Below, in pieces: positions 28,468-37,858 of a DNA stretch of 64,000 bases. The DNA comes from Shimia haliotis. Lineage in GTDB: Bacteria > Pseudomonadota > Alphaproteobacteria > Rhodobacterales > Rhodobacteraceae. The notes beneath the pieces were generated by a model. That model saw only the letters and a list, made by a program, of their open reading frames with translations. It did not search any database and was not told the DNA's origin. Positions within the stretch are counted from its first letter, which is position 1; every line of letters begins with the position of its first letter. The position numbers were made by a program, and so were the translations under genes. The DNA is taken from the NCBI RefSeq assembly GCF_900114415.1, contig NZ_FOSZ01000003.1, forward strand, positions 124,001-188,000, in the 5' to 3' direction.

Positions 28468-28830
28468 TCATGGGCAATTGAGCCATTCTGACGCAAAGCC
28501 GTCTTCGATCACATAAACGCCGTTTGCGTGCCGCATGAGGATGATGCGGTAGGCGTAGGTCGCGCCTTCTGCAGCGCATTTGGCATCATAAAGCGTGGCA
28601 TTCATTTCGCGAACAGGCACAGCATTTGTCAGTGTGCAGGTATTTTCCACACCAAATAGTTTGTCACCCTGAATGGCAACGGCGTGGCGGTCTTCGCCAA
28701 TACGTTCGGGATCGCAGGTCCAGTAGTCGGTGCCCGCAGGTTTGTAGAGACCATCAAACGACGTGGCAAAGGCGGCTGCTGGCAGAAGCGCGGCAAGGGT
28801 TACCGCTGTCAACGGTCTGAGAAAATACAT
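28468..28830 (-). CDS. Small secreted protein of unknown function
   Basis: A 120-residue protein with a clear signal peptide (MYFLRPLTAVTLAALLPAAAFA) and a mature part with four cysteines (in YWTCDPE, ENTCTL, DAKCAAE and the terminal LNCP), probably two disulfides in the periplasm. ATG 28830 has GAGG five bases upstream. I do not recognise the family. It lies downstream of the RNA helicase gene but behind that gene's terminator, so it is probably transcribed separately. Confidence 0.7.
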   Translation of the reverse strand: MYFLRPLTAVTLAALLPAAAFATSFDGLYKPAGTDYWTCDPERIGEDRHAVAIQGDKLFGVENTCTLTNAVPVREMNATLYDAKCAAEGATYAYRIILMRHANGVYVIEDGFASEWLNCP

Positions 28831-28848
28831 CGCGACCTCACAAAACAA

Positions 28849-28882
28849 CAATGGCCCGAACACTGTGCGTGTCGGGCCATTG
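28849..28882 (-). terminator. Rho-independent terminator of the DEAD-box helicase gene
   Basis: The 11-bp arms CAATGGCCCGA (28849-28859) and TCGGGCCATTG (28872-28882) are perfect inverted repeats. On the minus strand they are followed by TTGTTTTGTG, a fair uridine tract, 26 bases after the helicase stop. Confidence 0.85.
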
Positions 28883-28907
28883 CGTCAAGGTGCGATCGGT
28901 TCACCTG

Positions 28908-30941
28908 CTATTTCGTGCTTTTGCCTTTGGCAGTTTTGGCAGCGGCTTTGCGGGCCTTGTTCTTCTTGCTGTTTGCCTTGCCAACCGGGGGTGGCGGGCC
29001 TTTGGGCTTGTCGCCGGATGTCGCGCGGCGGGGAGCTGCGTCGCCGCCCTTGGATTTCGCCGAGGCCGCGGGCTTATGCGCCTTAGGCTTGCCCGGTTTG
29101 TCGTCCGACCTTGGCTTTTCAAACTTCGGTTTGGTCGGCTTGCCGCCCTTTGAGACCGGTTTTGGCTTGCGCGCGCGTGGTGCCGGATCGTCGTTCCACT
29201 CAACCGGTGCGCTTTTGGTTTTTGGCTTGTCGAAGCTCTCGCCCTTGGGTTTGTCCCCCCAAGGTTTGTCACCGTGGGGTTTGCCTTTGCCGCGATGACC
29301 AGGTTTGTCATATTTCGGTTTGCCACCAGGTTTGCCGCCGCGCATGCGGTCAAGTTTCGGTGCCTCGGCAAGCTGTGTCAGGGTCTCGCCGCGCTCCAGT
29401 TTGCCTTCGGGACCAACAGAGGTCAGGAAGGCAGGCACGGAGGTTTCGAGGATCTGCACGTAGGTTTCGTTGGCCTGAATGCGGATCGCACCGATGTCGC
29501 TGCGACCCAGACCGCCACGCTCACAAAGCATGGGCAGAAGGCGGCGGGGGTCGTGACCGGCTTCGCGGCCGCCAGAGATCGAGAACCAGATCGAGGCTCC
29601 GAATTCCTTCCGCGGCTCGGGTTTGGCGTTCACTTCCGACAATTCCTCAGGGGCGGTGCGGATGGTGCTCAGCAGGCGGATGTAGCCGGCGGCGATCTGC
29701 TCGGGCGTGAAGGCGTCCATCATGGATTTGATGGTGGCTTCGTTGCTTTCGGGGATGGGCTCTTGCCATGCAGGATCGGCAAAGAGGCGATCCATGTCGC
29801 GGGCTTTGACCTCGTCTGCGGACGGTGCGCCGCCCCACTCGGCCTTGAGTTTCGCCATGCCAAGGATGCGGCTGGCTTTCTTGTTGGATTTGCGGTTCAC
29901 GATCAGCGCGCTGACGCCCTTGCGGCCTGCACGGCCAGTACGACCCGAGCGGTGCAGCAGGGTTTCGTGGTTGTTGGGCAGTTCGGCATGAACCACCAGA
30001 TCGAGGTTTGGCAGGTCGATGCCGCGTGCGGCCACGTCGGTTGCCACACAGACCTGAGCGCGGCCATCGCGCATGGCTTGCAGCGCGTGGGTGCGCTCGG
30101 ATTGGGACAGTTCACCAGACAGGGCCACAACATTAAAGCCGCGGTTCGACAGACGCGTCGTGAGGCGGTTCACCATGGCGCGGGTGTTGGCAAAGACGAT
30201 GGCGTTGGGCGCCTCGTAAAAACGCAGGGTGTTGATCACGGCATTATCGACATCGCGATCCGCAACGGTCATGGCGCGGTATTCGATGTCGGCGTGCTGG
30301 CCTTCTTTGGCTTTGGCGATGACGCGTTCGGCGTCGCGCTGATAGCTTTTTGCGAGGCCAAGGATCGCGTTGGGAACAGTGGCAGAGAACAGGAGAGTCT
30401 GGCGCTCTTCGGGTGCTTCGCCAAGGATGAATTCGAGGTCTTCGCGGAAACCGAGGTCGAGCATCTCGTCCGCTTCATCCAGCACTACGGCGCGAATTTG
30501 CGACAAGTCGATGGCCCCGCGCGAAATGTGGTCGCGCAAACGACCCGGTGTGGCAACGACGATATGGGTGCCACGGGCCAGCGCGCGGCGTTCGTCACGC
30601 ATGTCCATGCCGCCGACACAGGATGCCATCACAGCACCGGCTTTGGCATAAAGCCAGCCCAGTTCGCGTTTCACCTGAAGCGCAAGTTCGCGGGTCGGGG
30701 CAATCACCAGCGCCAGCGGCGCGGCGGGGGCCTCAAACGCCTCAAGGTCTTGCATAATGGTCGGCGCAATGGCGAGGCCGAAGCCCAGCGTTTTACCGGA
30801 GCCCGTCTGCGCGGATACCAAAAGGTCGCGGCCTTCGAAGTCCGGATTCAGTACGGCAGTTTGAACAGGCGTCAGGGTGTCATAGCCACGCTCATCAAGC
30901 GCGGATTGCAAGGCAGATTTCACGATGTCTCTTTCTCTCAT
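28908..30941 (-). CDS. DEAD-box RNA helicase with DbpA-type RNA-binding domain and basic tail
   Basis: A 677-residue RNA helicase. Visible motifs are Q motif TPVQTAVL, Walker A AQTGSGKT, PTRELA, DEAD in VVLDEADEMLD, SAT, and HRSGRTGRAGRKG. A DbpA-type RNA-binding domain follows (about 450-540). The last 120 or so residues are a Lys/Pro/Gly-rich low-complexity tail, probably disordered and RNA-binding. The architecture matches DeaD/CsdA-type helicases in ribosome assembly and cold adaptation. ATG 30941 is the first good start; the frame is open to a TTG at 31016. The upstream 210 bases are shared with the divergent MarR gene. Confidence 0.92.
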   Translation of the reverse strand: MRERDIVKSALQSALDERGYDTLTPVQTAVLNPDFEGRDLLVSAQTGSGKTLGFGLAIAPTIMQDLEAFEAPAAPLALVIAPTRELALQVKRELGWLYAKAGAVMASCVGGMDMRDERRALARGTHIVVATPGRLRDHISRGAIDLSQIRAVVLDEADEMLDLGFREDLEFILGEAPEERQTLLFSATVPNAILGLAKSYQRDAERVIAKAKEGQHADIEYRAMTVADRDVDNAVINTLRFYEAPNAIVFANTRAMVNRLTTRLSNRGFNVVALSGELSQSERTHALQAMRDGRAQVCVATDVAARGIDLPNLDLVVHAELPNNHETLLHRSGRTGRAGRKGVSALIVNRKSNKKASRILGMAKLKAEWGGAPSADEVKARDMDRLFADPAWQEPIPESNEATIKSMMDAFTPEQIAAGYIRLLSTIRTAPEELSEVNAKPEPRKEFGASIWFSISGGREAGHDPRRLLPMLCERGGLGRSDIGAIRIQANETYVQILETSVPAFLTSVGPEGKLERGETLTQLAEAPKLDRMRGGKPGGKPKYDKPGHRGKGKPHGDKPWGDKPKGESFDKPKTKSAPVEWNDDPAPRARKPKPVSKGGKPTKPKFEKPRSDDKPGKPKAHKPAASAKSKGGDAAPRRATSGDKPKGPPPPVGKANSKKNKARKAAAKTAKGKSTK

Positions 30942-31154
30942 AGGAGTGTTGCTGTCCTTTGACTGGCATCCCTTTGCACCGTCTGACGCGGTGTCCTTAT
31001 GCACGAGAAAGAACAAGAAGAGGCCCGCTTAAAGCAAATGTGGTAGGATGTATAGAGTAGGGTGCTTCGAATTTTGAACCGAAGAGTTCAGTTTTGCTCT
31101 TGAAGATCCTTGCGCGGGTTCTTAGTTGGTTATTTCAAATTATGAAGTATCTGC

Positions 31155-31643
31155 GTGATGATTCAACATATCAAAGATGACGAGCCGTTTTTTCCCACCG
31201 ACTTGCCGCCTGAAATGATGGCGGTTGTCGGTGCTTTTGCGCTTGTAAGGCAAATGGAATCTCATCTCGATGATGGTGTTTTTGAAATCCAGCTGAGCAA
31301 GCAGGAACGCCGGATGGTGATGTTTCTGAACCCGCCACGGCGTATGGGGGCAATGGCAGATGTGATGGGGGCCTTGCCCTCAAGCGTTACGGCGATGGCG
31401 GACGCATTGCAGGATCGTGGATTGCTTCGCAGAGAACGTGATCCGGATGACGGGCGGGTCTGGCGGCTGGCGCTGACAGAAACAGGCGAAGCTGCACGGG
31501 AAGAAACCATCCGAAGGGTGTCTAAGAAGTTTCGAGAGATTTCGGCGCTGACACCTGAGGAAATTGACACGTTTTGGAAGCTGGCCACAAAGGCGCTTCC
31601 AATTCCGGTTTTGGCGAAATTGGCCAGTGAGGGAAAAGAATGA
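31155..31643 (+). CDS. MarR-family regulator of the adjacent RND efflux genes
   Basis: A 162-residue winged-helix protein. The recognition region is ADVMGALPSSVTAMADALQDRGLLRRERDPDDGR, where the wing motif DPDDGR is diagnostic of MarR. The start is GTG 31155 or ATG 31158; no strong ribosome site separates them. The stop overlaps the adaptor gene start as ATGA, so regulator and pump are one operon. Local repression relieved by a ligand is the usual arrangement; here it is inferred from position. Confidence 0.88.
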   Translation: MMIQHIKDDEPFFPTDLPPEMMAVVGAFALVRQMESHLDDGVFEIQLSKQERRMVMFLNPPRRMGAMADVMGALPSSVTAMADALQDRGLLRRERDPDDGRVWRLALTETGEAAREETIRRVSKKFREISALTPEEIDTFWKLATKALPIPVLAKLASEGKE

Positions 31644-32680
31644 AACTGATGACGTATGCGGCTCTGGCTGCGGCCTTGTTGGCGGTGCCGGCGATAGCCG
31701 AAGAACATTTGAAACCGGTAAAGCTGATGGAAATCAACGCCGGCGAAGCGTCGTTTGAACGGCAGTTCTTTGGTCAGGTCAAAGCACGGCAGTCCGTTGA
31801 TCTTGCGTTTCAGGTGGGAGGTCAGATCGTTGATTTCCCCGTGACCGAGGGTTTGCGCATCGCCAAAGGGTCGGTGATTGCCGAATTGGATCAAGAGCAG
31901 TTCGAGTTGCAACTGGCGCAGGCGCGTTTGCAAAAAGCCCAGGCGGATCGCACGGTGAATCGTCTTAAGAAACTCAAGGGCAACACGGTCAGCCAGGTGG
32001 CGATTGATGACGCCGAGACACAGGCCGGCCTATCGGAAATCGCAGTGAGCAACGCAGCATGGTCGCTGCGCCATGCGACCTTGCGTGCGCCTTTTGATGC
32101 CTTGGTTTCCAGCCGGAATGTAGAGCTTTACACAACAGTTGGCGCGGGAGCGCCTGTGGTACGCATTCATGACCTGAGCGAGTTGCGCATTGAAGTGGAT
32201 GTGCCGGAAATCCTGTTCCAAACTGCGGGCAACCGTGGTGACAATATCGAGATCTTCGCGCGCTTTCCCGGGCTGGACGACGTCTATCCGCTCGACATCC
32301 GCGAATACGACGCGGAGACCTCGGATATTGGACAAACGTTCCGGATTACCTTTGGATTGGAGCCGCCCAAGGAGCGTGTAGTCCTTCCCGGTTCCTCTGT
32401 CACCGTATCTGTCCGTGCAGTCGAGCCGGCAAAAGCCATTGAAGTGCCGATGTCTGCCATCGTGACAAATGACACAGGGGAAACCGGTGTCATGCAGTTC
32501 GATCCCAAAGGCGGCGATGTCGGCCATGTGCGATTTGTGCCTGTTGATATTCAGCCCTCTGAAAGCACAAAGGTCCGCATTCTGAGCGGGCTTGATGATG
32601 GAGCAGAAATCGTTGTTGCAGGTGGCGCCGCGTTGGGCGAAGGCCAGCAAGTGCGCCGCTTTGCCGGCTTTGGCAACTGA
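31640..32680 (+). CDS. RND efflux periplasmic adaptor (membrane fusion protein)
   Basis: A 346-residue adaptor with a signal peptide (about 1-19), a lipoyl-like/barrel-sandwich half (VKARQSVDLAFQVGGQIVDF), a short coiled-coil hairpin (about 80-130), the second half-motif THATLRAPFDALVSSRNVE-like region and beta-barrel domains. It links the inner-membrane pump to an outer-membrane channel. The start overlaps the MarR gene, and the pump gene begins five bases after its stop. No TolC-like gene is present here, so a channel encoded elsewhere is presumably used. Confidence 0.92.
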   Translation: MKLMTYAALAAALLAVPAIAEEHLKPVKLMEINAGEASFERQFFGQVKARQSVDLAFQVGGQIVDFPVTEGLRIAKGSVIAELDQEQFELQLAQARLQKAQADRTVNRLKKLKGNTVSQVAIDDAETQAGLSEIAVSNAAWSLRHATLRAPFDALVSSRNVELYTTVGAGAPVVRIHDLSELRIEVDVPEILFQTAGNRGDNIEIFARFPGLDDVYPLDIREYDAETSDIGQTFRITFGLEPPKERVVLPGSSVTVSVRAVEPAKAIEVPMSAIVTNDTGETGVMQFDPKGGDVGHVRFVPVDIQPSESTKVRILSGLDDGAEIVVAGGAALGEGQQVRRFAGFGN

Positions 32681-32685
32681 GGTCA

Positions 32686-35600
32686 ATGCAGATGAACATT
32701 GCACGCATGTCGATTGAGAAGCCAATTTACACTTGGCTGATCATTCTTGTGTTTTTGGGGGGCGGTATTCTCGGCTTCCTGAACCTTGGACGCCTTGAAG
32801 ATCCGGCGTTCACCATCAAACAGGCGGTTGTCTCTACGTCTTATCCGGGTGCGACGGCAGAGCAAGTCGCAACAGAAGTCAGTGAACCTCTGGAAAGCGC
32901 CATTCAGAAAATGGGAGAAGTGGATCGTATCACTTCGATCAACAGCCCGGGTCAGTCGCTGATCGAGGTCCATATTAAGTCGACGGTAAATGGCGATGAT
33001 CTGCCGGAAATCTGGACACGGCTTCGCGCCAAAATGCGGGACGCCTCTCGTGCATTGCCGCAGGGCGTTGGCCAGCCCTATGTGAACGATAGTTTCGGCG
33101 ATGTGTTTGGCATGTTTTATGCCATCACCGCTGAAGGGTTCAGCGATGCCGAGAAGCACGAACTCGCCACTTATCTGCGCCGTGAATTACGGACGGTAGA
33201 CGGGGTGGCGGATGTCGAAGTCAACGGCTTGCCGGAAGAGGCAATCTACATTGAACCCAACCTTGCGCTGTCGGTAAACCAGAACGTGTCGATCGAAGCG
33301 ATTGCGCAGGCCATTGCCAATTCCGACAGTGTGACACCTGCCGGCACATTGACCACCGAGAGCGCGCGAACGCGGATTATGACCCCCGATGGCAGCGACA
33401 CAGTCAGCGCCATTCAGGGCCTGTCTGTCGGATCGGGAGGTCAGGTTGTGAACCTTGTGGACACCAGCCGCGTTTCCCGTGAGCGCAAACCCAATCCGAG
33501 CCAGATCGTTCGCTACAACGGCGTCGAGGCCTTCACACTTGGCGTGGCCGGTTTGAGCACGGAAAATATTGTTGAAGTTGGCAAAAACGTGGACGCGAAA
33601 CTTGCAGAGATGCAGGGCGACATTCCAGCCGGTGTTGAGTTGCACCCAATTTACCAACAGCACATGGTTGTGGACAAAGCGTCCAACGATTTTCTTGTGA
33701 ACCTTGCGATGTCGGTTTGCATCGTGATTGCGGTTCTGGGGGTATTTATGGGGTGGCGCGCCGCTGTGGTGGTGGGTGTGACCCTGTTCCTGACGGTGAT
33801 CGGCACTTTCCTCTTTATGTCGATGTTCTCGATTGAGATGGAACGCATTTCGCTTGGGGCTTTGATCATTGCAATGGGCATGCTGGTGGACAACGCCATT
33901 GTTGTTGCCGAAGGCATGCAGATTGCGATGTTGAGGGGCAAGGCTTCCCGCGCGGCCGCAGACGAGGCCGCCGGCAAAACCCAGATTCCGCTGCTTGGAG
34001 CAACGATCATCGGGATCATGGCCTTTGCAGGCATCGGTCTGTCCCCAGACGACACCGGCGAGTTTATGTTCTCGCTGTTTGCGGTGATTGGCATTTCGCT
34101 TTTGCTGAGTTGGCTGTTAGCGCTGACCGTGACACCCATGCTGGGTCACTATCTGTTCAAACAGGGCAGTGGCGGCGACACGGATGCGTATTCGGGATGG
34201 ATTTTCCGCATGTACGGCTGGAGCCTGAACCTTGCGCTGAGGCTACGCTGGTTGGTGGTGGTCGGTCTATTTGCTGTCACCGCGCTGAGTTATGCAGGGT
34301 TTAGCCGTGTGGAGAACCAGTTCTTCCCTGAAAGCAACACGCCAATCTTCTTTGTGCACTACAAGCTGCCGCAGGGCACGCCGATCGCTAAGACGTCTGA
34401 GCATATGGCTAGGATGGAAAGTTGGCTGGCCGAGCGTGAGGACGTATCCAGTTACTCGACTTTTGTCGGACAGGGGGCGACCCGCTTCATGCTGACTTAT
34501 GAGTCCGAAAAATCAAACCCGAGCTACGGGCACATCATCATTCGCACCGAACATGCCAATCAGATTCCGGACTTGCGGGCGGATCTGAATGCTTTTGGCG
34601 CAGAGGCCTTTCCTGAGGGTGAGTTCCGGACCAAGCGTCTGGTGTTCGGCCCAGGTGGTGGTGATCCGATTCAGGTGCGGTTCTCCGGCCCCGATCCGGT
34701 GGTGTTGCGCGAATTGGCGTCGCAGGCAGCGGTTGTTCTGGAAGACGCATCGCCGAACATTCGCGAGGTGCGTACAGATTGGCGCGAACAGGAGCTTGTG
34801 ATCAAACCGCTTTATGCCACGGAGCGGGCGCAAACGGCGGGTGTGACTCGGGATGATGTTGCGGACATGCTGAATTTCTCGACAGACGGCATCAGCGGTG
34901 GCTGGTTCCGCGAGAAAGACCGTTTGCTGCCGATTATCATTCGCCGGTCCAATTCCGAGGGGTTCGGACTGCTGGATCAGGTGGTCTATTCGGGCAACAC
35001 CAAGAGCTTCTTGCCGCTGGAACAAATGGTCGACGGCTTCGCCTATGAAACTCAGAACACGTTGTATCATCGCCGTGATCGGGTGCCGACAATCACTGTT
35101 GGGGCGGACATTGCGCCGGGCCTGAATGCTGCGGAGGTTCAGAAAGAAGTGACCGCAGCGGTGGAGGCGATGGAGCTGCCTGTTGGCTATCGAATGGAGT
35201 GGGGCGGCGAGAAAGAAAACTCTGCCATGGCACAGGAAAGCCTTGGCAGCCAGTTGCCTCTGACGATTCTGATCATGGTGTTGATTTCGGTCCTGCTGTT
35301 TAACGCAATCCGCGAACCTATCATCATCTGGCTATTGGTGCCTATGTCGGTGAACGGTGTGGTGATCGGGCTTTTGGGCACAGGTCTTCCGTTCTCCTTT
35401 ACCGCGCTGCTTGGTCTGCTCAGCCTGTCGGGCATGTTGATCAAGAACGGTATTGTTCTGGTAGAGGAAATCGATTTTGTCCGCGAAGAAGGCGGCCCGC
35501 TTAAAGAGGCGATTGTGAAAGCAAGCGTATCACGACTGCGGCCGGTGATGCTTGCGGCTGTGACAACGATCCTAGGAATGGCGCCGTTGCTGTCGGACAA

Positions 35601-35751
35601 GTTCTTTGAATCGATGGCTGTGACAATCATGGGCGGTCTGGCCTTTGCCACCATTTTGACCCTGATTGCGGCCCCTGTGTTCTATATGATCTTCTTTGGC
35701 CGAGAGGATCGAAGGAAGCGTGACGCACAGACCAAGGCGGTCGCCGCCTGA
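32686..35751 (+). CDS. RND efflux pump inner-membrane permease
   Basis: A 1021-residue AcrB/CzcA-superfamily transporter with 12 predicted membrane segments and two large periplasmic loops. The N-terminal MSIEKPIYTWLIILVFLGGG is typical. In TM4 the segment is GMLVDNAIVVAEGMQ; AcrB has two adjacent aspartates there, so only one of the pair is kept and the second position is Asn. The substrate class (drug, lipid or other hydrophobic compound) is not readable. ATG 32686 is used; ATG 32692 is possible. It is the last gene of the MarR-MFP-RND operon, followed by a weak terminator. Confidence 0.93.
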   Translation: MQMNIARMSIEKPIYTWLIILVFLGGGILGFLNLGRLEDPAFTIKQAVVSTSYPGATAEQVATEVSEPLESAIQKMGEVDRITSINSPGQSLIEVHIKSTVNGDDLPEIWTRLRAKMRDASRALPQGVGQPYVNDSFGDVFGMFYAITAEGFSDAEKHELATYLRRELRTVDGVADVEVNGLPEEAIYIEPNLALSVNQNVSIEAIAQAIANSDSVTPAGTLTTESARTRIMTPDGSDTVSAIQGLSVGSGGQVVNLVDTSRVSRERKPNPSQIVRYNGVEAFTLGVAGLSTENIVEVGKNVDAKLAEMQGDIPAGVELHPIYQQHMVVDKASNDFLVNLAMSVCIVIAVLGVFMGWRAAVVVGVTLFLTVIGTFLFMSMFSIEMERISLGALIIAMGMLVDNAIVVAEGMQIAMLRGKASRAAADEAAGKTQIPLLGATIIGIMAFAGIGLSPDDTGEFMFSLFAVIGISLLLSWLLALTVTPMLGHYLFKQGSGGDTDAYSGWIFRMYGWSLNLALRLRWLVVVGLFAVTALSYAGFSRVENQFFPESNTPIFFVHYKLPQGTPIAKTSEHMARMESWLAEREDVSSYSTFVGQGATRFMLTYESEKSNPSYGHIIIRTEHANQIPDLRADLNAFGAEAFPEGEFRTKRLVFGPGGGDPIQVRFSGPDPVVLRELASQAAVVLEDASPNIREVRTDWREQELVIKPLYATERAQTAGVTRDDVADMLNFSTDGISGGWFREKDRLLPIIIRRSNSEGFGLLDQVVYSGNTKSFLPLEQMVDGFAYETQNTLYHRRDRVPTITVGADIAPGLNAAEVQKEVTAAVEAMELPVGYRMEWGGEKENSAMAQESLGSQLPLTILIMVLISVLLFNAIREPIIIWLLVPMSVNGVVIGLLGTGLPFSFTALLGLLSLSGMLIKNGIVLVEEIDFVREEGGPLKEAIVKASVSRLRPVMLAAVTTILGMAPLLSDKFFESMAVTIMGGLAFATILTLIAAPVFYMIFFGREDRRKRDAQTKAVAA

Positions 35752-35757
35752 CCCCTG

Positions 35758-35788
35758 CACCGCCCCTGTTTTTGCAACGGGGGCGGTG
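35758..35788 (+). terminator. Probable terminator after the RND operon
   Basis: The arms CACCGCCCC (35758-35766) and GGGGCGGTG (35780-35788) are a perfect 9-bp stem beginning seven bases after the stop. Only ATCCCTTT follows, so the U-tract is poor. Confidence 0.55.
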
Positions 35789-35939
35789 ATCCCTTTCCCA
35801 CTGAGGAGGGCTTTGCTAAGCTCTTTTTGAATGCGGACATTTGCCGCGCCATGCTGTGACCCTTGGGGGATTTTTTGCCAGCCAAAAGGTATTTGAAGTC
35901 GGTGCCTTTGATCGGGGTGAGCCAAAGGGGCGTGACGCA

Positions 35940-37055
35940 ATGAACGCTCTGCCGCCACCTTTTGTGAGTCGTGACGCGGGCGTTGTCCGGATTGGTGGCG
36001 CTTTGCTGACATCTACAATTGGTCGCATCGAGAACGACTTTGCCGCTCTAACGGCCGAGGGCGATGTGGTCATTGATGCTGCCGAGGTCTCCGCCTTTGA
36101 CACAGGTGGCGCTTGGATGCTGGCCGACCTGAAAACGCGGCTAGGCGTAGGCGGTGTTGTGACCGTGCAAGGTCTGGCTCCTGCCTATGAGGCCTTGTTG
36201 GCCAACGTCGAAGGCGCCATTCCCGAGAGTGACGAAGACCCGGAAGGGCCGCGCGGTGTGATGGCCGCGCTGGATCAGTTCGGGCGCAAAGTGGTGCACG
36301 CGCAAGAGGCCGTGATTTCCTTTAACGGATTTCTGGGCGAAACTCTGGTGCGGATTTTCTATCTGTTGTTGCGGCCGTGGAAGCTGCGCTGGGCGTCTTT
36401 GGTGACGCATATGCAGGATGCCGGCCTTCATGCCGTGCCGATCGTCGCTCTGATGGGGTTTTTGATCGGTATCGTGCTGGCTTTTCAGGGCGCGACGCAG
36501 TTGCAACGCTTTGGCGCGGAGGTTTTCGTTGTTGAACTGATCTCGATTTCGGTGCTGCGGGAACTGGGCATTCTTTTGACCGCGATTATCGTGGCAGGCC
36601 GGTCGGGATCGGCATTTACGGCGTCTGTCGGCTCGATGAAAGTTCAGGAAGAAATCGACGCCATGCGCACTTTGGGGCTGGATCCCATAGAGGTTCTGGT
36701 GGTGCCGCGGGTGCTGGCGTTGGTTCTTGTTCTGCCGATCCTTGGATTTGTGGCGAACCTGTGTGGTCTGTTTGGCGGGGCCTTGATGAGCTGGATCGAT
36801 CTTGGGGTCAGTCCGGGTATGTTTCTGACACGGCTTTATGACAACACGGGGGTCTGGCACCTTGCGGTGGGCATGATCAAAGCTCCGTTTTTTGCGGTGG
36901 TGATTGGTGTGGTTGCCTGCTGGCAGGCGTTTCAGGTGCGCGGGTCCTCGACAAGTGTCGGACAACGCACAACGGCGTCGGTGGTGCAGGGCATTTTCCT
37001 TGTGATTGTTTTGGACGCGATGTTCTCGATCTTTTTCGCGCAGATGGGGATTTGA
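35940..37055 (+). CDS. Mla-type ABC transporter permease with N-terminal STAS-like domain
   Basis: A 371-residue protein. Residues about 1-110 look like a STAS/MlaB-type domain (VVIDAAEVSAFDTGGAWMLADLK), and the rest is an MlaE permease with the conserved GSFTASVGSMKVQEEIDAMRTLGLDP-like coupling helix region. Fusing MlaB to MlaE in one chain is common in alphaproteobacteria. The complex moves phospholipid between outer and inner membrane to keep lipid asymmetry. ATG 35940 is used; the frame is open 33 codons upstream, but that part overlaps a dispersed-element-like sequence. It is followed two bases later by the ATPase gene. Confidence 0.92.
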   Translation: MNALPPPFVSRDAGVVRIGGALLTSTIGRIENDFAALTAEGDVVIDAAEVSAFDTGGAWMLADLKTRLGVGGVVTVQGLAPAYEALLANVEGAIPESDEDPEGPRGVMAALDQFGRKVVHAQEAVISFNGFLGETLVRIFYLLLRPWKLRWASLVTHMQDAGLHAVPIVALMGFLIGIVLAFQGATQLQRFGAEVFVVELISISVLRELGILLTAIIVAGRSGSAFTASVGSMKVQEEIDAMRTLGLDPIEVLVVPRVLALVLVLPILGFVANLCGLFGGALMSWIDLGVSPGMFLTRLYDNTGVWHLAVGMIKAPFFAVVIGVVACWQAFQVRGSSTSVGQRTTASVVQGIFLVIVLDAMFSIFFAQMGI

Positions 37056-37057
37056 GG

Positions 37058-37858
37058 ATGACGGAGACCCGTGAAGCCGTGATCAAAGTGCGAGGCCTGC
37101 GCAATCAGTTCGGACGCCAAGTTGTGCATGACAATCTTGATCTAGATGTCTGGCGCGGAGAAGTGTTGGGTATTGTGGGCGGATCAGGTACGGGCAAATC
37201 CGTGCTGTTGCGCACTATTGTCGGGCTGAACAAACCCGCCAAAGGCAGCATAGAGGTGTTGGGCGTGGATGTTCTCAACGCGCCGGACATCGAACGGCGC
37301 GAGGTGGAAACCCGCTGGGGCGTTGCGTTTCAAGACGGCGCCTTGTTCTCATCCCTATCGGTTCTAAACAACGTCATGGCCCCGATGCGCGAACACCTCG
37401 ATCTCAGCCCGGCGCTGATGAAGGCGTTGGGTGAATTGAAGATTTCGATGGTCGGGCTGCCGCCGTTGGCCTGTGGCAAATTGCCGAGCGAATTGTCTGG
37501 CGGCATGCGCAAGCGCGCGGCCCTTGCGCGGGCTTTGGCGCTTGATCCGCAGATTGTGTTTCTCGACGAGCCGACTGCGGGCCTCGATCCGATTGGAGCC
37601 GCAGCGTATGACGAATTGATCGGCGAGTTGCAGAGGGCTTTGGGATTAACCGTTTTTATGGTCACGCATGATCTGGACAGTCTTTATGCGATCTGTGACC
37701 GTATCGCGGTGCTTGCCGAAAAGCGCGTGCTGGTAGAAGGTCCGATAGAGGGGATGACCGAAGTGGATCATCCCTGGGTGCAAGAGTATTTCACCGGACC
37801 GCGTGCGCGGGCGGCACAGGTGAAGGGTCAGGCCACTGGCCAAACGGGGGCGGGATAA
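37058..37858 (+). CDS. Mla-type ABC transporter ATP-binding protein
   Basis: A 266-residue ATPase with Walker A GGSGTGKS, Q-loop AFQDGALFSSLSV, signature LSGGMRKRAALARALALDP, Walker B IVFLDEPTAGLDP and switch His in THDLDS. This set is the MlaF pattern. It powers the permease encoded just upstream. ATG 37058 is preceded by TGAGG of the mlaE end; the frame also opens with a TTG at 37052, which is less likely. The stop overlaps the MCE-protein start as TAATG. Confidence 0.94.
   Translation: MTETREAVIKVRGLRNQFGRQVVHDNLDLDVWRGEVLGIVGGSGTGKSVLLRTIVGLNKPAKGSIEVLGVDVLNAPDIERREVETRWGVAFQDGALFSSLSVLNNVMAPMREHLDLSPALMKALGELKISMVGLPPLACGKLPSELSGGMRKRAALARALALDPQIVFLDEPTAGLDPIGAAAYDELIGELQRALGLTVFMVTHDLDSLYAICDRIAVLAEKRVLVEGPIEGMTEVDHPWVQEYFTGPRARAAQVKGQATGQTGAG

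Noticed and set aside
29274..30962. A 562-codon plus-strand frame opposite the RNA helicase gene.
   Set aside because: It is a mirror of the DEAD-box gene, whose motifs are all present on the minus strand.
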